Positions 1 through 6,118 of a stretch of DNA of 29,251 nucleotides are shown piece after piece. Below the pieces are notes generated by a model that was not told where the DNA came from, made no database searches, and was given only the letters and a program-made list of their open reading frames with translations. The DNA is from an uncultured Oscillospiraceae bacterium (GTDB lineage Bacteria > Bacillota > Clostridia > Oscillospirales > Acutalibacteraceae). The stretch lies in assembly GCA_900539165.1 (NCBI GenBank), contig UQAZ01000021.1:1-29251 (forward strand). Reading direction: 5' to 3'. Each line of letters opens with the position of its first letter. Position 1 is the first letter of the stretch. The translations under genes and the position numbers were made by a program.

Positions 1-56
1 ATTCTACATCAAGAGGGCTCTTTTTTCTATTGTCCATTTTTTACGGACTTGTTCAC

Positions 57-89
57 TACCATAGGAGGTTTCTTTTTTTTATTGCCCGT
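57..89 (+). repeat. Left copy of 33-bp direct repeat
   Basis: This 33-bp stretch (core ACCATAGGAGGTT, a T-run, then ATTGCCCGT) matches 1959-1991 at 31 of 33 positions. In the right copy it forms the 3' arm and T-tail of a terminator; here the matching 5' arm (CCTCCTATGG) is absent, so it is not a hairpin. A weaker third relative of the T-run/ATTGTCC part lies at about 18-45. The two good copies bracket the sigma/anti-sigma pair. Repeat identity is seen directly; a role in insertion or recombination is inference. Confidence 0.8.
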
Positions 90-116
90 ATTTTAGGATT
101 TGTTAATCAGTATGAC

Positions 117-156
117 AAATAGTTGCAAAATAATTAAAGAATCTTTGCAACTATTT
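117..156. promoter_or_regulatory. 13-bp perfect inverted repeat upstream of the first sigma factor
   Basis: The arms AAATAGTTGCAAA (117-129) and TTTGCAACTATTT (144-156) are exact reverse complements separated by 14 bases. They sit 40-79 bases before the chosen start of the sigma factor. No T-run follows, so a terminator is unlikely; an operator or an RNA hairpin in the leader is more plausible. No confident sigma-A promoter was found around it. Confidence 0.6.
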
Positions 157-195
157 AACGATATAAAATGTTTTAATAGTGAAAGGAGTGATAAA

Positions 196-684
196 TTGAA
201 AAGCTATGAATTAACTGAAGAAATGTTCAACAAAAAATATGATAAATATTCTGCACTGATTTACCGTCTGGCATTCCAATATACATTGAATAAAGCCACG
301 GCTGAGGATATAACGCAAGATGTTTTTATAAAATTGTTCGTCAATAACAAACGCTTTGCTAATGATGAACACGAAAAAGCTTGGATAATTAGGGTCACAA
401 TAAATCATTGCAAAAATATACTGCAATCAAAAAACAATAATCATTTACAATTATTAGATACAGAGCATATTGATGAGCATTTTGAAAACAGAAGTATTGA
501 AAAAATAGATATTCAACAATCAATAAAAGATTTAAGTCAGAAAGAACGAACGATAATTTTGTTATATTATTATGAAGATTTAACAACAAAACAAATCTCA
601 AAATATTTGAAAATGAATGAAAACACAGTTAAATCCCATTTGAAAAGGGCAAAAGAAAAATTAAAAAATAATTTAGAAAGGTAG
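196..684 (+). CDS. RNA polymerase sigma-70 factor, ECF subfamily (first copy)
   Basis: This 162-residue protein is a cytoplasmic ECF sigma factor that would redirect RNA polymerase to a small promoter set. Region 2 lies at about residues 8-70 (AEDITQDVFIKLF is the typical core-binding/-10 helix). Region 4 lies at about 105-155, with LSQKERTIILLYYYEDLTTK followed by a helix-turn-helix (NTVKSHLKRAKEKL). The reading frame is open from 100, but I chose TTG at 196 because AAAGGAG (183-189) lies 6 bases upstream and family similarity begins there; the earlier residues are not sigma-like and cross the inverted repeat at 117-156. The gene directly precedes a membrane protein of anti-sigma layout with one base between stop and open frame. 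It is much richer in A+T than the rest of the window, which suggests transfer from elsewhere. Confidence 0.9.
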   Translation: MKSYELTEEMFNKKYDKYSALIYRLAFQYTLNKATAEDITQDVFIKLFVNNKRFANDEHEKAWIIRVTINHCKNILQSKNNNHLQLLDTEHIDEHFENRSIEKIDIQQSIKDLSQKERTIILLYYYEDLTTKQISKYLKMNENTVKSHLKRAKEKLKNNLER

Positions 685-691
685 ATTGATT

Positions 692-1726
692 ATGAAATAT
701 GATGCTTATATTGAAAATATAAATCCTTCATCGGAATTAAAAGATAAAATATATACTAATGTAAAAAAAGAACTTGTAAAAAAACAAATTACCAAAAGAA
801 AAAGAATTAAAGGCACAATCACTGCAGCTGCATGCTTTGCGTTACTCATCGGAACAGGTTCTGTTATTAATAACACCTCAAAATCCGATACTCAAAACAC
901 TTTGATTAGTCAATCAAAAAATAGCAGTGAAAATTTCATAACAATTACAGAAGAAGGTAACAGCAAAACATTACCACAGGAACTATTAATTAATAATGCC
1001 TTTTACCGACAATTTTCATCTAATGATGTAAAAAATAAATTACAAAAGGATAATGGAAATTATGTTGTGAAAAAATCCGATATAGGTGATTATGTTTGCG
1101 ACATTACTTCAAACAACATTTATAATGTTGATACACAAAAAATTGAAAACAATGAAAATGCTGAAAAAAATGAATTTTACAATGCAAAAATATATTACTA
1201 CTTGCCGTGCAATGATTTGTCTAACATCATTGTTAAAACAGTAGATAAATATTATTTGTTTCATATTGTTAATTTGAATAATTCGACTGATATTAAAGAA
1301 TTATTTGATTTGTTTTCAATTAATAAAAACAATCAGATTGATTCAATAGAAATTTGGCAGGATGAAATAATTGACGAAAACATCACCGGCTTTGAAGGTG
1401 AAACAATAACCGGTACAACCATAAAAGAGGTGTTAAAGAAAACTATTAAAGAAACAAATAAAATCAGTGACATAATTAAATGTTTTTCACTTGCAGAACC
1501 AATAAAGAACTCAAATGAAAATGATATATACTTTGATATACACCGCAATAAAATTAATGAGAGTATGAGTGAAACCGGTCAGTATCGTCTTGTATTCAAA
1601 TTATCAAACGGTTTATCATTTGAGAGCTGGATTTGTAAAGACAGTAGATATATTCAAATTTTAGAATCAACATACTTTGAATTGGATTTCGACAATATTA
1701 ATACAATAATTAAAACAATAGAATAG
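692..1726 (+). CDS. Putative membrane-bound anti-sigma factor / ECF partner protein
   Basis: The protein has 344 residues: a basic cytoplasmic segment of about 40 residues (KKELVKKQITKRKRIKG at its end), one transmembrane helix at about 42-60 (TITAAACFALLIGTGSVI) and about 280 outward-facing residues rich in Asn, Lys and Ile. No named domain was recognised in the outer part. The topology and the position 7 bases after an ECF sigma gene fit a partner that holds the sigma factor at the membrane; this role is inferred from layout, since no zinc-binding anti-sigma motif is visible. ATG at 692 was chosen over TTG at 686 because AAAGG (677-681) is better spaced. Base composition is extremely AT-rich (for example 11 G+C in 1261-1320). 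No catalytic residues are evident. Confidence 0.6.
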   Translation: MKYDAYIENINPSSELKDKIYTNVKKELVKKQITKRKRIKGTITAAACFALLIGTGSVINNTSKSDTQNTLISQSKNSSENFITITEEGNSKTLPQELLINNAFYRQFSSNDVKNKLQKDNGNYVVKKSDIGDYVCDITSNNIYNVDTQKIENNENAEKNEFYNAKIYYYLPCNDLSNIIVKTVDKYYLFHIVNLNNSTDIKELFDLFSINKNNQIDSIEIWQDEIIDENITGFEGETITGTTIKEVLKKTIKETNKISDIIKCFSLAEPIKNSNENDIYFDIHRNKINESMSETGQYRLVFKLSNGLSFESWICKDSRYIQILESTYFELDFDNINTIIKTIE

Positions 1727-1822
1727 GGACTCCATAAGTTGTGCAGGTAGAACAGAAACAGACTAATTTGTAGAAATTTATGTTTTAATCAATAAACTGA
1801 TTTCGTTTTTCAAGCGGAGTTA

Positions 1823-1930
1823 TTACACATCGTCTTTCAAAACCTTTGTATCTGTTTCTTTATGTGCAAACCTTGTTTTCAAATCTAACAATTCGTTTCC
1901 ATATTGTTTAACATGTATATTCTCTTGCAC
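1823..1930 (-). CDS. Possible 35-residue small ORF or gene remnant
   Basis: On the minus strand a GTG-initiated frame of 35 residues (beginning MQENIHVKQYGNELL and ending TKVLKDDV) is preceded by AGGAGG seven bases upstream. The ribosome binding site lies in the left arm of the terminator hairpin at 1936-1972, so it may be fortuitous. The composition looks protein-like (charged, balanced), but I recognise no family. It could be a decayed fragment of a gene that once stood next to the MATE transporter. Low confidence. Confidence 0.25.
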   Translation of the reverse strand: MQENIHVKQYGNELLDLKTRFAHKETDTKVLKDDV

Positions 1931-1935
1931 AACAA

Positions 1936-1991
1936 AACCTCCTATGGCATTTTTATTTTACCATAGGAGGTTCCTTTTTTTTATTGTCCGT
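1936..1991 (+). terminator. Strong hairpin terminator, possibly bidirectional; contains right copy of 33-bp repeat
   Basis: AACCTCCTATGG (1936-1947) pairs perfectly over 12 bp with CCATAGGAGGTT (1961-1972) around a 13-base loop, and a run of eight T follows (1975-1982). It would end transcripts from the sigma/anti-sigma pair about 210 bases downstream of that pair. It may also serve the MATE gene, whose stop is just beyond at 1994. Bases 1959-1991 repeat 57-89 with two mismatches. Confidence 0.8.
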
Positions 1992-1993
1992 TT

Positions 1994-3370
1994 TTAATCT
2001 AACTTTGTTTTATTCTCCTGCGGAAGCCATTTTCCGTACCTTGTGTAAATAATCATCATTATCATACCGACAAGCCACGAAATCGGATAAAGCATAAATA
2101 TTCCGTCAATCGTTGAGAAAAACGGCAACGCAAGCTTAATCCAAAATATGCGGAATATGCACATAGAAAACAGAAGTATAAGCATAGGCGGAACGCCTTT
2201 TCCGGCACCTCTTACCGTTCCCGCAAGGGTGTTGAGTATTCCGAGCAGGAAATAAAACGGACAAAAGTATTTCATCGCAAGCTGACCGTATTCTATTACC
2301 GCACTGTCATTTGTAAAGAGGCTGAGTATTTGATGTGACAGCGACAGCAGAAATACTCCCGTCAAAACCGTATATATTGTACACATTATCAGTGCGTCAT
2401 ACATACCTTTTTTAACTCTTTTTAGATTCTTCGCTCCGACATTTTGACCCGTAAATGTTGTTACAGCCATACTTATGCTGAGTACAGGCAAAATGTTAAA
2501 TCCGTCAATTTTAAGATAAGCTGTGTAGCCTGCCATTGCAATCGAGCCGTAGTCGTTTACGCTTGATTGTACTAAAACATTAGAGAATGAAATAACAGCA
2601 TTTTGTATCGCTGTCGGCAGTCCGATTCTGATTATTTCTTTGGCTATTGCTTTATCTATCTTCAGTTCTTTTATGTTGATTTTATAATCGCTCTTAACTC
2701 TTAACAGATACCCTACGGCAAGAACGCCGGATAAAGCCTGGCTGATGTCTGTCGCAATCGCAGCACCCTCTATGCCCATCTTAAATACCTTGATAAATAC
2801 TAAGTCAAGTACAATGTTCGTAACCGAAGCTATTGCAAGATATTGTAATGGCTTTTTTGAATTACCGGCAGCGTTTAATATACCGGTCGCCATATTGTAA
2901 ATCACATTGAATATTAAGCCTACACAGTACAATCTGAAATAAGATATTGAATCTTCAAGTACATCCTCGGGAGTTCTCATCCATTCAATAAGCTGTGAGC
3001 TGAATATAACACCAATTACTGACAGCACTAATCCCAATATTACAGAAATACACATTGCCGTATGTACGGATTTTTTAATTATGTCCGACCTTTTTGCACC
3101 TATGCTCTGAGATACAATTACGCCTGCACCTACTGCCGCACCCTGACTGAATGAGATAATAAGCATTAAAAGTGACGAACCCGAACCAACAGCAGCAAGG
3201 CCGTTGCTTCCTATGTAATTTCCCACAATAATCGAGTCAGCCGTGTTATACATCTGCTGTAATAAATTTCCGAGTATCAGCGGAAGTGCAAATACAATAA
3301 GAAGCTTCCAAATGTTACCCTCTGTCATAAGTACTGTCGTTTTATTTTTCTTTGTTTTAGTGTTTGACAA
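1994..3370 (-). CDS. MATE family efflux transporter
   Basis: This 458-residue integral membrane protein belongs to the multidrug and toxic compound extrusion family, which exports cationic compounds using a Na+ or H+ gradient. The family signature is clear in the first half: PLILGNLLQQMYNTADSIIV near residues 30-50, then a GLAAVGSGSSLLMLI helix. A second repeat (GLPTAIQNAVISFSNVLVQS) starts near 245, and twelve hydrophobic helices are expected. The length is normal. The start is TTG at 3370; ribosome binding is modest (GAGGGAAAG upstream), and the next in-frame ATG (codon 15) has no better site. It is a single gene with its own consensus promoter, and its substrate cannot be told from sequence. 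Confidence 0.93.
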   Translation of the reverse strand: MSNTKTKKNKTTVLMTEGNIWKLLIVFALPLILGNLLQQMYNTADSIIVGNYIGSNGLAAVGSGSSLLMLIISFSQGAAVGAGVIVSQSIGAKRSDIIKKSVHTAMCISVILGLVLSVIGVIFSSQLIEWMRTPEDVLEDSISYFRLYCVGLIFNVIYNMATGILNAAGNSKKPLQYLAIASVTNIVLDLVFIKVFKMGIEGAAIATDISQALSGVLAVGYLLRVKSDYKINIKELKIDKAIAKEIIRIGLPTAIQNAVISFSNVLVQSSVNDYGSIAMAGYTAYLKIDGFNILPVLSISMAVTTFTGQNVGAKNLKRVKKGMYDALIMCTIYTVLTGVFLLSLSHQILSLFTNDSAVIEYGQLAMKYFCPFYFLLGILNTLAGTVRGAGKGVPPMLILLFSMCIFRIFWIKLALPFFSTIDGIFMLYPISWLVGMIMMIIYTRYGKWLPQENKTKLD

Positions 3371-3406
3371 ATTATCGCTTTCCCTCGTTATTCAAAATTC
3401 AAGTGT

Positions 3407-3435
3407 ATTATAGTTTTGCTTTTTTATTATGTCAA
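3407..3435 (-). promoter_or_regulatory. Consensus sigma-A promoter of the MATE gene
   Basis: On the minus strand TTGACA (3435-3430) and TATAAT (3412-3407) are both perfect and separated by exactly 17 bases, about 36 bases upstream of the TTG start. This predicts strong vegetative expression. Confidence 0.9.
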
Positions 3436-3461
3436 CACATCAAATAAAAATTTGTTTATAA

Positions 3462-3503
3462 TTTTTTGTTATATTTTCATTTCTCTCGGACTAATAGATG
3501 AAG
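3462..3503 (+). promoter_or_regulatory. Shared upstream element, copy 1 (putative ECF sigma promoter)
   Basis: A ~42-base block, TTTTTTGTTATATTTT then about nine variable bases then CTCGGACTAATAGATGAAG, recurs at 5490-5531 with about four mismatches and no gap. TTGTTAT (3466-3472) and CTCGGACTAA (3485-3494) are placed as -35 and -10 elements of an alternative-sigma promoter would be, with start-to-start distance 19 in both copies. No TATAAT fits. Both copies lie just upstream of the first gene of an operon. Promoter function is inferred from conservation and placement. Confidence 0.65.
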
Positions 3504-3530
3504 AGATTAAAAACAGAAAGGATTTTTGTT

Positions 3531-4853
3531 ATGAAAAAACTTGTAAGTGTTGCCCTGTCGGCAATTATGACCGTCTCTGTTCTTGCCCCTTGTCAAGGAG
3601 TTATGGCTCAGGAAGCTTCGAGCTTTGAAACGGTAAGTACATATTCAGCCCCACGAGCAACTGAAGAATTAAAATTTACCATTGACGAAAACGGAGTGAT
3701 TACCGCATATAGGGGAGTTAAAAGAAGCATTGTCGTTCCCGATACAATTAACGGTATCGTTCCCACAAAAATCGGTGACGGCGTTTTTGAGAGTAATATT
3801 GTTATCAGAAGCATTACTCTGCCCGACTCCGTAACCGTTATCGGCAAAAATGCGTTTAGAAAATCTTATGTAGAAACCGTTACTGCTAAAGGCGTGCAGA
3901 GGCTCGAGGATTATTGTTTTGCTAACAGCAGTCTTAAATCAGCAGATTTTCCTCTTGTTGAGGAAGAGCATAACGCTTTTAACGGCAGTAATATCGCAAG
4001 CGTTAATATGCCGAAATTAAGAGTTGCCCAAAACGGCTTTACAGGTTGCAAAAAGCTTAAAACCGTAAATGCATCATCACTTGAAACAGTCGGCTCAGAT
4101 GCGTTTAGCGGTTGTACTTCTTTGCAAAAGCTTTATGTATCTAAACTCAAGAGCTTTAACTCCTCTGATTTTTCCGACAGTAAAACTATTGAAATGCTCT
4201 TTTTGCCGGGAGCAGATACAATCAATCTTGATGTTACGCACAATATGACGCTTTATTGCGGCGATAATTGGAAAAACGGTGATATATCAAATCCTAATAA
4301 ATTCGCTCTTAATATAATTGGCGGTGACGAGGTTGTGTCACAACATACTCAGAATTTAGACAGCGACGCATATATTCATCGCTCAACCGACGACATTATT
4401 GATGCACTCGGTACACAGATTCGTACAAGAGATAACGGCTTACGCTTCGGCTTCCAAATTGATATGCAAAAATTAGATTTTTTCAGTCTTCTTTTATCTG
4501 CAACCGATGCTGAGTTTGGCTTTGTTTATACATACGATTCGCTTGAAGAAAAAACGCAGGAAGAAAAAAATAATCTTCTAAGAATAGGAAATAACGGTGT
4601 TCATTCAAAAACAGCAAGCAATTATAATTCAAGCGGTTTTTACTTTAATTATAACGCTGTGTTCACTTCTATTCCGTCAAATCATCTCAGCGACAAGGTT
4701 TATATCAGAGGATATTTCTGTGTAGACGGTATGTATATCTATTCTCCTGTTGTGTCGAACAGCTATGCCGATGTAGCTTCGGCGGTACTTGCTGATGACT
4801 CTGTTGAACAGGGAATAAAGGAAAATGTTAAATTATCTTTGAAGGAGGTGTAA
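3531..4853 (+). CDS. Secreted BspA-like leucine-rich repeat protein
   Basis: This 440-residue protein has a signal peptide (residues 1-26, ending GVMAQ) and LRR_5/BspA-type repeats at about 75-230, with typical units such as IGKNAFRKSYVETV and DAFSGCTSLQKLYV. A separate C-terminal domain (about 285-440) contains IRTRDNGLRFGFQI, AEFGFVYT and DKVYIRGYFCVDGMYIYSP. I have the impression that similar domains end other clostridial secreted proteins, but I cannot name the family. LRR_5 proteins usually bind proteins or surfaces outside the cell. ATG at 3531 was chosen over 3498 because AGAAAGGA (3515-3522) is well placed, the signal peptide begins here, and the earlier codons overlap the putative promoter. 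It is first in an operon with a peptide gene and a lipoprotein gene. No anchor or dockerin is seen. Confidence 0.9.
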   Translation: MKKLVSVALSAIMTVSVLAPCQGVMAQEASSFETVSTYSAPRATEELKFTIDENGVITAYRGVKRSIVVPDTINGIVPTKIGDGVFESNIVIRSITLPDSVTVIGKNAFRKSYVETVTAKGVQRLEDYCFANSSLKSADFPLVEEEHNAFNGSNIASVNMPKLRVAQNGFTGCKKLKTVNASSLETVGSDAFSGCTSLQKLYVSKLKSFNSSDFSDSKTIEMLFLPGADTINLDVTHNMTLYCGDNWKNGDISNPNKFALNIIGGDEVVSQHTQNLDSDAYIHRSTDDIIDALGTQIRTRDNGLRFGFQIDMQKLDFFSLLLSATDAEFGFVYTYDSLEEKTQEEKNNLLRIGNNGVHSKTASNYNSSGFYFNYNAVFTSIPSNHLSDKVYIRGYFCVDGMYIYSPVVSNSYADVASAVLADDSVEQGIKENVKLSLKEV

Positions 4854-4855
4854 TA

Positions 4856-4966
4856 ATGAAAGAAAAATATATTAAGCCACAGCTTGAATTTGATGAATTT
4901 AAGATGATTGATGTTGTTACAACAAGCGACGGCGAGCCTGATACAGATATTCCGTGGGGTTCCTAA
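4856..4966 (+). CDS. 36-residue peptide of unknown function, possible precursor peptide
   Basis: A short gene with a near-perfect ribosome binding site (GAAGGAGGTG, 4841-4850, inside the end of the preceding gene) starts at ATG 4856, two bases after that gene's stop. The product begins MKEKYIKPQLEFDEF, continues with a short hydrophobic stretch (MIDVV), then TTS, and ends in an acidic tail finishing DTDIPWGS. It has no signal peptide. Its stop overlaps the next start (TAATG), so translation with the lipoprotein gene is coupled. A charged 'K-Y-x-K-P' start, an acidic middle and a TTS followed by a small-residue tail resemble leader/core layouts of small clostridial peptides. No modifying enzyme lies next to it, so a ribosomally made, modified product is only a possibility. 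Confidence 0.7.
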   Translation: MKEKYIKPQLEFDEFKMIDVVTTSDGEPDTDIPWGS

Positions 4967-5331
4967 TGAAAAATAAAGCAGTAATAATTTTATGCCTTTT
5001 GCTGTTAATTCTGTCCCTGACGGCTTGCGTTGAAATAAAAAATGAGGGTGATACCGATTGCCCGTCAAAAGGAAGGTCGGTAGAACTTTATTCCTCTGCC
5101 GAGCTTGTTACCGATGAAAGCGCAGACAAAGAAACATATAGTAAAAAGGACAAAAATCCGATTGATGAAAAATCAACAAATTCTACAAGTGCCGCTTCTT
5201 CCTCCTCGTCTGAGAATAAAAAAACCGTTGACGGTACAAAACCTAATTACTCGACAGTTAAAGACGATGATAAAACAAAAGACGAAATTGTTTCGACAGA
5301 TTCTGACGGTTGGATTAATAAGTGGTATTGA
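4966..5331 (+). CDS. Small secreted lipoprotein with low-complexity linker
   Basis: The product is 121 residues. It has a lipoprotein signal peptide (IILCLLLLILSLTAC), with lipidated Cys expected near residue 21. The rest is a Ser/Thr/Lys/Asp-rich, probably disordered chain, ending in an aromatic tail (DGWINKWY). No domain is recognised. The ATG at 4966 shares its A with the stop of the 36-residue peptide gene, implying translational coupling and a linked function. The GTG at 4954 is possible but lies inside the peptide gene and lacks a ribosome binding site. It would sit on the outer face of the membrane; it could act as a tether, receptor or immunity-like partner for the peptide or the LRR protein, but nothing in the sequence decides this. 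Confidence 0.8.
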   Translation: MKNKAVIILCLLLLILSLTACVEIKNEGDTDCPSKGRSVELYSSAELVTDESADKETYSKKDKNPIDEKSTNSTSAASSSSSENKKTVDGTKPNYSTVKDDDKTKDEIVSTDSDGWINKWY

Positions 5332-5334
5332 TTA

Positions 5335-5366
5335 AAAACGCAGGATGATTTTTTCTCCTGCGTTTT
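5335..5366 (+). terminator. Rho-independent terminator after the lipoprotein gene
   Basis: AAACGCAGGA pairs with TCCTGCGTTT around a T-rich loop and runs into TTTTT. It closes the LRR/peptide/lipoprotein operon five bases after its last stop codon and insulates it from the following sigma operon. Confidence 0.9.
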
Positions 5367-5489
5367 TGTAACTCTTTTGTTATACAATTGTATAAATATA
5401 TATGTTGTAATAAAATTATTATATTATATAATAGAATAGGATATTGCCGAAAATTAAGGCAAAAAAATTTTTTTCAAATTTTTTTGATT

Positions 5490-5531
5490 TTTTTTGTTAT
5501 ATTTTTAATTTTCTCGGACTAATAGATGAAG
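5490..5531 (+). promoter_or_regulatory. Shared upstream element, copy 2 (putative autoregulated ECF promoter)
   Basis: This is the second copy of the element at 3462-3503: TTGTTAT at 5494-5500 and CTCGGACTAATAGATGAAG at 5513-5531, with the same 19-base offset. It lies about 30 bases upstream of the TTG start of the second ECF sigma gene. Autogenous control is typical of ECF sigma factors, so the downstream sigma factor is the best candidate to recognise both copies. The T-rich stretch upstream (about 5467-5495) could be an UP-like element. Confidence 0.65.
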
Positions 5532-5562
5532 GACAATGTTTTTGCAGAAAGGAGGGAATGCT

Positions 5563-6117
5563 TTGGGAAAAACAAAGGCAGATGAATTGCTTGAAAAAGC
5601 GTTTGAGCAATATCATACGGCAATCGAAAAGTTTTGCATAGTTCGACTGGGCGAAGCAAGCGATTATGCCGCTGATTGTGTTCAGGAAACTTATTGTGTT
5701 TTTTACAGAAAATTGCTCGACGGCATAGAATTTGAAAACCCCAGAGCGTTCTTGTATAAGACTGCAAATAATATGGTGCTAAAGGCAAAGGACGAATATT
5801 ATAAAAATGCCACACGCACACGGAGCCTTGATGATGCGGAAAATATCCCGATATACATAGAAGAGAAGGTCGAGGATATGCTCGAAAACGACGTGATAGA
5901 CATTGACAGAGCAAAGGATATTTTGCTTTCAATGCTTGACGAAGATGAGCTGACGCTATATGAAATGAAATATGTACGGCGAATGTCGCTAAAGCAAATA
6001 GGACAAACGCTGAATATAGCACCTACGGCAGTCGCCATGCGAACGTCACGACTGCGAAGTAAGGTAAAGGAGCTTGTAGCTCCCGCAATTAACGAAATAA
6101 GGAAAGGAGGCAGCTAA
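5563..6117 (+). CDS. RNA polymerase sigma-70 factor, ECF subfamily (second copy)
   Basis: The product is 184 residues. Region 2 is at about residues 12-72 (YAADCVQETYCVFYRKLLDG, then NPRAFLYKTANNMVLKAK). Region 4 is at about 128-180, with LTLYEMKYVRRMSLKQIGQT and AVAMRTSRLRSKVKELV as helix-turn-helix. TTG at 5563 was chosen because AAAGGAGG (5548-5555) is ideally spaced seven bases away; an in-frame ATG at 5536 is poorly spaced and close to the predicted transcription start. The next gene begins two bases after this stop, with its ribosome binding site (AAAGGAGG, 6103-6110) inside this gene. It is probably controlled by the transmembrane LRR protein downstream and probably recognises the shared promoter element at 3462 and 5490. 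It is not closely similar to the sigma factor at 196-684. Confidence 0.92.
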   Translation: MGKTKADELLEKAFEQYHTAIEKFCIVRLGEASDYAADCVQETYCVFYRKLLDGIEFENPRAFLYKTANNMVLKAKDEYYKNATRTRSLDDAENIPIYIEEKVEDMLENDVIDIDRAKDILLSMLDEDELTLYEMKYVRRMSLKQIGQTLNIAPTAVAMRTSRLRSKVKELVAPAINEIRKGGS

Positions 6118-6118
6118 A

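Noticed and set aside
100..195. N-terminal extension of the first sigma factor from TTG 100
   Set aside because: No ribosome binding site at 100, the extra residues are not sigma-like, and the segment contains the inverted repeat; TTG 196 has AAAGGAG well placed.
3416..3628. 70-residue frame with a peptide resembling one at 5444-5641
   Set aside because: The similarity (CYIF..LGLIDE) arises only because both frames cross the shared promoter element; each is otherwise a shadow of a real gene.
4954..4965. GTG 4954 as start of the small lipoprotein
   Set aside because: It lies inside the peptide gene without a ribosome binding site; ATG 4966 starts a clean lipoprotein signal with a TAATG overlap.
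5536..5562. ATG 5536 as start of the second sigma factor
   Set aside because: Close to the predicted transcription start and poorly spaced from any ribosome binding site; TTG 5563 has an ideal AAAGGAGG.
5519..6022. 167-residue minus-strand frame opposite the sigma gene
   Set aside because: Cys/Leu/Arg/His-rich composition typical of an antisense shadow, no ribosome binding site, opposite a clear sigma factor.
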